43,907 nt of DNA, taken from the NCBI RefSeq assembly GCF_000315795.1, contig NZ_ANHY01000029.1:1-43907 (forward strand). Reading direction: 5' to 3'. Below are positions 24,489 through 31,348 of this stretch, one piece after another. The stretch comes from Caenispirillum salinarum AK4 (GTDB lineage Bacteria > Pseudomonadota > Alphaproteobacteria > Rhodospirillales > Rhodospirillaceae). Every line of letters starts with the position of its first letter. The stretch's first letter is position 1. Made by a program: the position numbers and the translations under genes. The notes beneath the pieces were generated by a model. It ran no database searches. It was not told the DNA's origin and was given only the letters and a program-made list of their open reading frames with translations.

Positions 24489-26693
24489 TTAGCGGAACAG
24501 CGACAGGAGCTGCTGCGGGGCCTGGTTGGCGATCGACAGGGCCTGGATGCCCAGCTGCTGCTGGACCTGCAGGGCCTGCAGACGGGCCGACTCTTCATTC
24601 ATGTTGGCGTCCACCAGGGTGCCGATGCCCTCTTCCAGGCTGTCGGTCAGGGCGCTGATGAAGTCCTGCTGAATGTCGATACGACCCTGGGCGGAACCCA
24701 GCTGCGAGGCCGCGTTGGTCGCGGTCTGCATGGCTTCCTCGATGTTGTCGAGGAGCGCGTCGTAGTCGGTCGCCGGCGTGGTGGCCGTGCTCAGGGTGTC
24801 GAAGCCGTTGGCAGCCGTGGTCAGGGTGATCTTGTCACCGTCGACAGCGAACTGGACGTTCGTACCCGCGGCGGGGGCACCGCTGGTGAGACCGAAGGAC
24901 GACGGCAGGTTGGCCGGGGCCAGAGCCGTCTCGATCTCGCTCGCGATGTTCTCGCCGGTGGTGCCGGAGAAGGTCACTTCGCGGGCATCGAGGGCCAGGA
25001 CGATCCGGTTCGGGTTGTCCTGCTCGTCCAGACGGGTACCGGTCGCGGTGTCGTTGCCCGTGACGCGGAACACGACTTCCTTGTTGGTGCCGTTGACGCT
25101 GTAGTTGAAGGCGATTTCTTCGCCCAGACGCAGCGGGGCATCCTGGAAGGACATCTCCTGCTTCTGCTCGACCGCGATGCCGGTGTCGTCCGGCGTGGTC
25201 ACCGCAGCCGTGCCGCCATCCAGGGTCACGGAAGCCGAGGCACTGGTGGCGAGCGCCAGGTTCTCGAAGCTGTGGTCGGCTTCGAAAGCGATGGTCAGGC
25301 CGTTCTCGGCATCCCAGCTCGCGCTCTTGATGAAGGACGCACCCTGCAGCGTGGTGGCCGCAGCGGACAGGTTGTCCGAGTCCACGTTGCCGATGGCGGT
25401 CGAGGCCGTCGAGCCGCTGGCATCGCGGTAGGTCAGCACGAAGTCGTTGTCCGAGGCATCGGTGTCGAAGGTGAACGTCGCCGCATCGAACTTCACGGCT
25501 TCGCCCGGATCGGCGAAGGTCGCACCGCTCCAGCCCGTGACGGTCACGTCGGTGTCGCGATCCTTGGCGCTGATCTTCAGTTCGCTGTCGGTGGTGTCGT
25601 ACCGGACGTTGAACAGCGCCGAGAAGTCGCTGTTCCCATTCAGTTCGTTCACCAGGGCCTGCGCACCTTCCTGGTCAGCCGTGATGTTCTGGCTGAGGGT
25701 GTGCGTCAGGGTGCGCGCCACACCGTCTTCGTCGGTGTAGTTGAAGGTCAGCTCCTGACCGGCCTTGGCGGTGTAGACCGTCGAGTTGTCCAGGGCGGCG
25801 GTGATGCCGGCACCCGTGATGGCGGTCATGGCCGAGTAGTCGTAACCGTTCGCCATGTTGACCGACAGACCGGTCTCGGCATCCCAGCTGGCGCTGAGGA
25901 CGTCGGCCGAGGCGGCCATGATGGAGGCCAGGTCGTTGCCGTCGGTGGCGTTGGCGAAGGTGGTCACGCTGGTGTCGGAGGTCGCCGCACCGGTGCTGTA
26001 GACCAGCTGGAAGTCGTTGTCCGAGTTGTCGGTGTCGAACGTGAACTTGTCGGCATCGATGGACCAGGACTGCGCCTGCAGCGGACCCATGTCCTGCTCG
26101 GCGACACCGTCGGTGGCCGAGGACAGCAGGGACTCGCCGCGATCCAGCACGGACAGGCTGCCGATGCTCTCCAGGCCGCCGCCGGCGCTGAACGACAGGT
26201 CCTGCGAGCGGAAGGAGATGTAGGAGGCGTCGACGTTCGAACCCTCGCGGCCGATGGACGACAGCAGGCTCACGTCGGTGGCTTCCTCAAGCAGCTTGAC
26301 GCCGTTGAAGTTGGCCGACTTGGTGATCTCGGCGATCTGGTCCAGGGCGGCGGAGATGTCGGCCTGCAGGGCGGCCTTGTCGATGGAGCCTTCCTGGGCG
26401 GCGGTGGTCTTGGACTTGATGGTGTCGATCAGCTTGGTGATCTGCTCGGCGCCGTTACGCGCCACACCCAGCGAGTTGTCGGCCAGCGACAGGTTGTCGC
26501 CGATGGCCTTCAGGGTGTTCACGTCGGCCTTCATGGTGGTCGACACGGCCCAGAACGAGGCGTTGTCCTTGGCGTTGGACACCTTCAGGCCGGTCGCGAT
26601 GCGGTTCTGCGTCTTGGCGAGGTCCTGGTTGGTGCTTTCCAGGACACGCAGAGCGGTCATCGCGGAGGCATTGGTGAGAATCGACGAAGACAT
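24489..26693 (-). CDS. Flagellin 1 (large, 734 aa)
   Basis: This is a filament subunit with conserved flagellin ends. The N-terminal D0/D1 (residues 1 to about 165) starts SSSILTNASAMTALRVLEST and includes RIATGLKVSNAKDNASFWAV. The C-terminal D1/D0 (about 645-734) ends SIANQAPQQLLSLFR. The central 470 residues are Ser/Thr/Asp-rich, cysteine-free and contain an internal duplication: a block at about 216-297 (FTFDTDNSDNDF, later DGNDLAS, SASWDAETGLSV) is repeated at about 406-490 (FTFDTDASDNDF, SASWDAENGLTI). The many surface Ser/Thr are candidate glycosylation sites. The leader carries a stable hairpin and the upstream region a 27-bp dyad, but no sigma-54 promoter. It is a paralogue of the adjacent flagellin 2. 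Confidence 0.95.
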   Translation of the reverse strand: MSSSILTNASAMTALRVLESTNQDLAKTQNRIATGLKVSNAKDNASFWAVSTTMKADVNTLKAIGDNLSLADNSLGVARNGAEQITKLIDTIKSKTTAAQEGSIDKAALQADISAALDQIAEITKSANFNGVKLLEEATDVSLLSSIGREGSNVDASYISFRSQDLSFSAGGGLESIGSLSVLDRGESLLSSATDGVAEQDMGPLQAQSWSIDADKFTFDTDNSDNDFQLVYSTGAATSDTSVTTFANATDGNDLASIMAASADVLSASWDAETGLSVNMANGYDYSAMTAITGAGITAALDNSTVYTAKAGQELTFNYTDEDGVARTLTHTLSQNITADQEGAQALVNELNGNSDFSALFNVRYDTTDSELKISAKDRDTDVTVTGWSGATFADPGEAVKFDAATFTFDTDASDNDFVLTYRDASGSTASTAIGNVDSDNLSAAATTLQGASFIKSASWDAENGLTIAFEADHSFENLALATSASASVTLDGGTAAVTTPDDTGIAVEQKQEMSFQDAPLRLGEEIAFNYSVNGTNKEVVFRVTGNDTATGTRLDEQDNPNRIVLALDAREVTFSGTTGENIASEIETALAPANLPSSFGLTSGAPAAGTNVQFAVDGDKITLTTAANGFDTLSTATTPATDYDALLDNIEEAMQTATNAASQLGSAQGRIDIQQDFISALTDSLEEGIGTLVDANMNEESARLQALQVQQQLGIQALSIANQAPQQLLSLFR

Positions 26694-26720
26694 GGCGGAA
26701 TTTCCTTCTGGCTGTTCCGC

Positions 26721-26738
26721 GGCCCACTTCTGTGGGCC
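26721..26738 (-). promoter_or_regulatory. Hairpin in flagellin 1 mRNA leader
   Basis: Minus strand: GGCCCAC-AGAA-GTGGGCC, a perfect 7-bp stem with an AGAA loop ending 27 nt before the start codon. A similarly placed hairpin with an AGAAG loop precedes flagellin 2. It is a candidate binding site for FlbT or another post-transcriptional regulator. Confidence 0.5.
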
Positions 26739-26800
26739 AGGCCACCCCTATTGGTGACCCATCAGCGTCGGATTAAGCCATACGACCGCGCCATCCGCAA

Positions 26801-26827
26801 CACCTTTGCACCGTGACCGCAAAGGTG
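26801..26827. promoter_or_regulatory. 27-bp perfect dyad upstream of flagellin 1
   Basis: CACCTTTGC (26801-26809) and GCAAAGGTG (26819-26827) are exact complements separated by ACCGTGACC. The 9-9-9 geometry is that of an operator for a dimeric regulator. It lies 108-134 nt upstream of the flagellin 1 start and abuts the TTAAC motif. Confidence 0.55.
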
Positions 26828-26840
26828 AACAAGACGTTAA
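26826..26840 (-). promoter_or_regulatory. TTAACGTCTTGTTCA motif (CtrA-like) upstream of flagellin 1
   Basis: On the minus strand TTAACGTCTTGTTCA shares its first ten bases with TTAACGTCTTCTTTA upstream of fliF. TTAA-N7-TTNA approximates the CtrA box. It sits about 133 nt before the start codon. Confidence 0.35.
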
Positions 26841-26947
26841 TTCCATAAAATCAATGGATTATCGAATTCGTCAGACCAACGCACACCATTTTACCGCGCA
26901 CACGCGCCGCGCCACCGCCGCGCCGCTGCCTCCGCCGGACGCGAGAA

Positions 26948-26974
26948 GGGGGCGCGCCGTTCTGGCGCACCCCC
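26948..26974 (-). terminator. Hairpin terminator of flagellin 2
   Basis: On the minus strand GGGGGTGCGCC pairs with GGCGCGCCCCC (one G-T pair) around the loop AGAAC, followed by TTCTCG. The stem is strong and the T-run is weak. It lies 55 nt after the flagellin 2 stop. Confidence 0.7.
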
Positions 26975-27029
26975 CGGTCTCGGAAGTCGGCGTATGACCT
27001 TGCTGTTCTCGCGGCCTGTTCCGCCTTGA

Positions 27030-29222
27030 TTACTGGAAGAGCGAAAGCAGGGCCTGCGGCGCCTGGTTGGCGATGGACAGCGACTGGATGCCCAGCTGCT
27101 GCTGCACCTGCAGGGCCTGGAGGCGCGCGGACTCCTCGTTCATGTTGGCGTCCACCAGCGTCCCGATGCCCTCTTCCAGGTTGTCGGTCAGCTCCATGAT
27201 GAAATCCTTCTGGATTTCAATGCGCCCCTGGGCGGAACCCAGCGCGGCGGCGGCGTCGGTCGCCACCTGCATGGCCTCTTCCAGGTTGTCGAGCAGCTGG
27301 TCGTAGTCGGTGATCGGCAGTCCGGTCACGTCCAGGCTGTCGATGCCGGTGCCGGCGGTCTCGAAGGTGATCGTGTTGTTGTTGTTGGTGTAATACAGGT
27401 TCGTCCCGAAGGACGGCGCGCTCGCCGAGTCGTTGCTCAGCCCGAACGAGCTGGGCAGGTTGCCGCCCTGCAGGGCCGCAACGATCTCCTCGACGATCTT
27501 GCTGCCGGTGGTGCTGGCGTGCGTCACCTCGCGGGCGTCCAGGGCCAGTTCGATCCGGTTCGGGTTGGACTGGTCGTCCAGGCGCGCGCCGGTGTCGGTA
27601 TCCTGCCCGGTGACGCGCAGCACGACCTCCTTCTGGGTGCCGTTGACCGTGTAGTTGAGGGTGATCTCCTCGCCCAGGCGCAGCGGCTGGTCCTGGAAGG
27701 ACATTTCGTTGCGCTCGACGATGCTCATCCCCTCGAAGGTCGGCTCCGAGGCGAAGGTCACGCCTTCACCGGTCGCCGCCGCGGTCGGCTGCATGCTGAC
27801 GAACTCGTAGCCGGCTTCCAGCGCCATGGTCAGGCCGTTGGTGCTGTCCCAGGACGCGTTCTTGATGAAGTTGGTGCCGGCCAGCGCCGTCGCCGTGGTT
27901 CCCAGGGCCGTGGCGTCCACGTCGGCCACCGCGCTCGTCTGAAGCGACCCGTTGAGGTCGCGGTAGGTCAGGACGAAGTCGTTGTCGGTGTTGTCCGTGT
28001 CCAGGTTGTAGCTGCTGGGCGCGAAGGTCACGACGTCACCGGGCGTGGTGAACATCGGGCCGCTCCAGTCCTTCAGCTCGACGTCGGTCTCGCGATCCTT
28101 GGCGGAGATCTTGAATTCGCCGTTGTCGAAGCTGATGCGGAAGAGGTCGGCGAAGTCCTCGTTGCCGTTCAGCTCGTCGACCAGCGCCAGGGCGCCGTCG
28201 TCGCTGGAGACGATGTTGTTCTGCAGCGTGTGGGTCAGCGTGCGGTTGACGCCTTCCTCATCGACGTAGTTGAACGTGACCTGTTGCCCGGCCTTGGCCG
28301 TGTAGACCACCGAGTCGTCGACCTGCGCCGTAATGCCGGCGCCGGTCGCCACCGACAGCGCGCTGAAGTCATAGCCGTTGGCGAGCTTGACGGTCAGGCC
28401 CTCGGTGTTGTCCCAGGTGGCGTTCACCACGTCGGCGCTGCCGGCCAGCTGCGAAGCCAGGTCGTTGCCGTCGCTGACGTCGGCGAAGGCGCTGGTGCTG
28501 GTGTCGCTGGTCGCCGTGCCGGTGCTGTAGGTCAGCGTGAAGTCGTTGTCGGTGTTGTCGGTGTCGAACGTGAACTTGTTGGCGTCCATGAAGAACGTCT
28601 GGCTGTTCAGCGCACCCATGTTGTACTCGGGCACGCCGTCCGTCTTGCTCTCCACCAGGCTGTCGCCGCGGTCGAGCACCGACAGGCCGGCGATGCTCTC
28701 CAGGCCGCCGCGCGGGGCGAAGGTCAGGTCCTGCGACGTGAAGCTGATGTAGCTGGCGTCGACGTTGGAGCCGTCACGGCCGATGGACGACAGCAGGCGC
28801 ACCTTCGACGTGGTCTCCAGCAGCTTGACGCCGTTGAAGTTGGCCGATTTGGTGATCTCGCTGATCTGGTCCAGCGCGGCGTCGATGTCCGCCTGCAGGG
28901 CGCCCTTGTCGATGGAGCCTTCCTGGGCCGCCGTCGTCTTCGACTTGATGGTGTCGATCAGCTTGGTGATCTGTTCGGCGCCCGTGCGGGCCACCGACAG
29001 GCTGTTCTCGGCCAGCGACAGGTTGTCGCCGATGGCCTTGAAGCTGTTGACGTCGGACTTCATCACGCTGGACACCGCCCAGAAGGAGGCGTTGTCCTTG
29101 GCGCTGGAGACCTTCAGGCCGGTCGAGATTCGGTTCTGGGTGGTGGCAAGATCTTTGTTGATCGAGTTCAACACCCGCAGCGCGGTCATCGCGCTGGCAT
29201 TGGTGAGAATGGACGAGGTCAT
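27030..29222 (-). CDS. Flagellin 2 (large, 730 aa)
   Basis: This is a second filament subunit, paralogous and collinear with flagellin 1. It starts TSSILTNASAMTALRVLNSI, includes RISTGLKVSSAKDNASFWAV and ends SIANQAPQALLSLFQ. The same internal duplication is seen: FTFDTDNTDNDF at about residue 217 and NLDTDNTDNDFVLTYRD at about 406, each followed by an (A/S)(T/S)W-D-x-x-x-GLT strand. ATG 29222 is chosen because the conserved flagellin N-terminus begins there and GGAG lies nine bases upstream; the frame extends to 29270 without conservation. A sigma-54-like promoter and a leader hairpin precede it. Divergence from flagellin 1 is concentrated in the central domain. Confidence 0.95.
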   Translation of the reverse strand: MTSSILTNASAMTALRVLNSINKDLATTQNRISTGLKVSSAKDNASFWAVSSVMKSDVNSFKAIGDNLSLAENSLSVARTGAEQITKLIDTIKSKTTAAQEGSIDKGALQADIDAALDQISEITKSANFNGVKLLETTSKVRLLSSIGRDGSNVDASYISFTSQDLTFAPRGGLESIAGLSVLDRGDSLVESKTDGVPEYNMGALNSQTFFMDANKFTFDTDNTDNDFTLTYSTGTATSDTSTSAFADVSDGNDLASQLAGSADVVNATWDNTEGLTVKLANGYDFSALSVATGAGITAQVDDSVVYTAKAGQQVTFNYVDEEGVNRTLTHTLQNNIVSSDDGALALVDELNGNEDFADLFRISFDNGEFKISAKDRETDVELKDWSGPMFTTPGDVVTFAPSSYNLDTDNTDNDFVLTYRDLNGSLQTSAVADVDATALGTTATALAGTNFIKNASWDSTNGLTMALEAGYEFVSMQPTAAATGEGVTFASEPTFEGMSIVERNEMSFQDQPLRLGEEITLNYTVNGTQKEVVLRVTGQDTDTGARLDDQSNPNRIELALDAREVTHASTTGSKIVEEIVAALQGGNLPSSFGLSNDSASAPSFGTNLYYTNNNNTITFETAGTGIDSLDVTGLPITDYDQLLDNLEEAMQVATDAAAALGSAQGRIEIQKDFIMELTDNLEEGIGTLVDANMNEESARLQALQVQQQLGIQSLSIANQAPQALLSLFQ

Positions 29223-29253
29223 CTCTTCTAACTCCGGTTCCGAGTATGGCGGG

Positions 29254-29268
29254 GCCGCCTTCTGCGGC
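29254..29268 (-). promoter_or_regulatory. Hairpin in flagellin 2 mRNA leader
   Basis: Minus strand: GCCGC-AGAAG-GCGGC, a 5-bp stem ending 31 nt before the start codon. Position and loop resemble the flagellin 1 leader hairpin, although the stem sequences differ, which is what a conserved RNA structure would look like. Confidence 0.45.
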
Positions 29269-29291
29269 ATGAGATTGCCGACGCCGACCTA

Positions 29292-29307
29292 TTCAAACAG
29301 CGTGCCA
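29292..29307 (-). promoter_or_regulatory. Sigma-54-like promoter of flagellin 2
   Basis: Minus strand: TGGCACG-CTGT-TTGAA. The -24 element is perfect and the spacing correct, but the -12 element has TTGA in place of TTGC, so strength is uncertain. It lies 70-85 nt upstream of the flagellin 2 start. Confidence 0.65.
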
Positions 29308-29501
29308 ACTGCCACCGATGATCCCGTCACGGCCCGGATGCGGCACCCCTCGCACATCCCACGCCAGACGCGAACAGGGATGCGACTCGTTGTCGCCACT
29401 GAGTCTTTTTACGCCGCCACCACGCCCGCCCCTGCCCTGCCCGCCGCGGCCCGTGGCGTGTCCGGACCCGGGACGGTTTCGGGCGGCACGAGATTCCGCC
29501 C

Positions 29502-29548
29502 CGGCAATTGTGTCCGGGGGCGGCGACGGGGGCGGGCAAATTTTGCCC
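29502..29548. promoter_or_regulatory. Pair of FlbD/ftr-like palindromes upstream of fliF
   Basis: The strong site at 29534-29548 reads GGGCA-AATTT-TGCCC, also a 7-bp dyad GGGCAAA/TTTGCCC around one T. A weaker site at 29502-29516 reads CGGCA-ATTGT-GTCCG. They start 32 bp apart. The strong site ends 4 bp before the TTAAC motif of the presumed fliF promoter. In Caulobacter FlbD represses fliF from an ftr site, so a dual role (repress fliF, activate flagellin 2) is plausible. Confidence 0.6.
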
Positions 29549-29552
29549 ACCG

Positions 29553-29567
29553 TTAACGTCTTCTTTA
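29553..29567 (+). promoter_or_regulatory. TTAAC-N6-TTTA motif (CtrA-like) upstream of fliF
   Basis: TTAACGTCTTCTTTA lies 100 nt before the fliF GTG in the only AT-rich segment of the region. The Caulobacter fliF promoter is CtrA-controlled through TTAA-N7-TTAA; here the second half has one mismatch (or exact TTAA with N8). Confidence 0.4.
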
Positions 29568-29666
29568 ATAAGGCCCTCCTACCCTCCGCGCTAAGACAGA
29601 GGGGGTACCCGCCGGGCGGCCGGAGGGGGTGCCCGGCACACCATTCGTCGAGCAGGACGCCATCCC

Positions 29667-31286
29667 GTGAACGCGCTTCTCACGCAGCTCAAGAACCTCG
29701 GCCCCATGCGCCTGGCCGCGCTGGCGGGCGTGGGCGTCGGCCTCCTGGCCTTCATCATCTACTTCGCCACGCGCTTCACCGCCACGCCCATGGAGCTGCT
29801 GTACGGCAACCTGGAGGCCGTGGACAGCAACCGCATCGTGCAGGAGCTGGAAGCGCAGAACATTCCGTACGAGTTGCGCAACGGCGGTGCCGACATCTAC
29901 GTCGGGGCCGACCAGGTGCTGCGCCAGCGGGTGTCGCTGGCCGAGTTCGCCACGGGCGGCGCCACGGTGGGCTATGAAGTATTCGACGAGATGGACAGCC
30001 TGGGCGCCACCAACTTCATGCAGAACGTGAACCTGGTGCGCGCGCTGGAAGGTGAACTGGCGCGCACCGTCGCCGCCATCGACAGCGTCAAGGCCGCCCG
30101 CGTCCACCTGGTCATGCCCAAACGCGAACTGTTCTCGCGCGAGACGCAGGAGCCGTCGGCCTCCATCTACATCAAGATGAAGACCGGCCGCCTGGACCAG
30201 GGCCAGGTCAACGCCATCCAGCAGCTGGTGGCCGCCGCGGTGCCGCAGCTCAAGCCCTCGCGCATCTCCATCGTCGACGAGGCCGGCACGCTGCTGTCGC
30301 GCAACTTCGAGGACGACGGCGACATGCTGGCCTTCACGCGCGAGGAAATGCGCCTGAAGACCGAGCAGCGCCTGGCCCGCAACATCGAGCAGCTGCTCGA
30401 ACAGACCGTCGGCCCCGGCAAGGCCCGCGCCGAGGTGCGCGCCGACATGGACTTCGACCGCACGGTGACGGAAGAGGAGATCTTCGATCCCGAGAGCGCC
30501 GTGCCGCGCTCCACCGTCAACCTGGAGGAACAGGCCCAGACGCGGGAGAACGACCCGGGCGCGGTGACGGTGCAGAACAACCTGCCCGACGCCAACCTCA
30601 ACGCCGGCGGCCCCACCGCCACCTCCAGCGAGAGCCGCACCGAGGAAACGGTCAACTACGAGATTTCCAAGCGCGTGGTGAACTCCGTCAGCGACGGCGG
30701 CGAGATCGAGCGCCTGTCCATCGCCGTGCTGGTCGACGGCACCTATGACGTGGCCGAGGACGGCACCCGCACCTACGTGCCGCGCAGCGACGAGCAGATG
30801 GACAAGATCGCCACGCTGGTGCGCTCCGCCGTCGGCTACGACGCCCAGCGCGGCGACCAGGTGGAAGTCATCAACATGCGCTTCACCAGCCTGGACGACT
30901 TCATGCCCGAGGACGCGTGGACGTTCATGGGCTTCACCAAGGACGAGATCATGAAGATGGCCGAGGGTCTCGGCATCGCCATCGTCGCCATCCTTGTGAT
31001 CCTGCTGGTGGTGCGTCCGCTGGTCACCCGCGCCTTCGAGTCCGCCGCGCCCGACGAGGCCGACATGCTGTCGGCCGACGCCGCCGCCGGCGTGCCGCAG
31101 CTGACCGGTCCGGGCTCCATGCCCGTGCCCGTGGACGAGGAGATGGAGGCCGACGAGCTGATCGACATCGACAAGGTGGAAGGCCGCGTGCGCGCCTCCA
31201 GCTTGCGCAAGATCGGCGAGATCGTCGACAAGCACCCCGAGGAAGCCCTGTCCATCATCCGCAACTGGCTCTACCAGGAAGCCTGA
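29667..31286 (+). CDS. fliF: MS-ring protein FliF
   Basis: This 539-residue protein forms the MS ring in the inner membrane, the base of the flagellum and export apparatus. The first membrane segment is at about 16-34 (LAALAGVGVGLLAFIIYFA). The periplasmic ring-building motifs follow (MELLYGNLEAVDSNRIVQEL, then RALEGELARTVAAIDSVKAA and RVHLVMPKRELFSRE). The second membrane segment is at about 434-455, and the cytoplasmic FliG-binding tail ends IIRNWLYQEA. The start codon is GTG, with AGGA about nine bases upstream. It is the first gene of a long plus-strand run fliF-fliG-fliH-fliN-motA-flbD-flhA, probably one operon, and is likely an early (class II) gene. Confidence 0.95.
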   Translation: MNALLTQLKNLGPMRLAALAGVGVGLLAFIIYFATRFTATPMELLYGNLEAVDSNRIVQELEAQNIPYELRNGGADIYVGADQVLRQRVSLAEFATGGATVGYEVFDEMDSLGATNFMQNVNLVRALEGELARTVAAIDSVKAARVHLVMPKRELFSRETQEPSASIYIKMKTGRLDQGQVNAIQQLVAAAVPQLKPSRISIVDEAGTLLSRNFEDDGDMLAFTREEMRLKTEQRLARNIEQLLEQTVGPGKARAEVRADMDFDRTVTEEEIFDPESAVPRSTVNLEEQAQTRENDPGAVTVQNNLPDANLNAGGPTATSSESRTEETVNYEISKRVVNSVSDGGEIERLSIAVLVDGTYDVAEDGTRTYVPRSDEQMDKIATLVRSAVGYDAQRGDQVEVINMRFTSLDDFMPEDAWTFMGFTKDEIMKMAEGLGIAIVAILVILLVVRPLVTRAFESAAPDEADMLSADAAAGVPQLTGPGSMPVPVDEEMEADELIDIDKVEGRVRASSLRKIGEIVDKHPEEALSIIRNWLYQEA

Positions 31287-31348
31287 TCGCCTGACAGCCG
31301 CGATCCGCCCGGACCCCCGCCGGGCGGCATCGACGAAGGAGAAGAACC

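Larger units (their letters stand above)
26694..27029. other. Intergenic region between the two flagellin genes (336 bp)
   Basis: No gene is supported. The segment at about 26830-26890 is notably AT-rich for this genome, as expected of a promoter. It holds a leader hairpin (26721-26738), a perfect 9-bp inverted repeat (26801-26827), a CtrA-like motif (26826-26840) and the flagellin 2 terminator (26948-26974). No sigma-54 or ftr-like site was found. Confidence 0.75.
29223..29666. other. Divergent regulatory region between flagellin 2 and fliF (444 bp)
   Basis: No gene is supported. In order it contains the flagellin 2 leader hairpin (29254-29268), a sigma-54-like promoter (29292-29307, minus), a GC-rich stretch with no recognised feature, two FlbD/ftr-like palindromes (29502-29548), a TTAAC CtrA-like motif (29553-29567, plus) and the fliF ribosome-binding region (AGGA near 29654). 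Confidence 0.75.

Noticed and set aside
26806-26997. 63-codon plus-strand open frame between the flagellin genes
   Set aside because: It overlaps the dyad, the AT-rich promoter region and the flagellin 2 terminator; no ribosome-binding site or homology is apparent.
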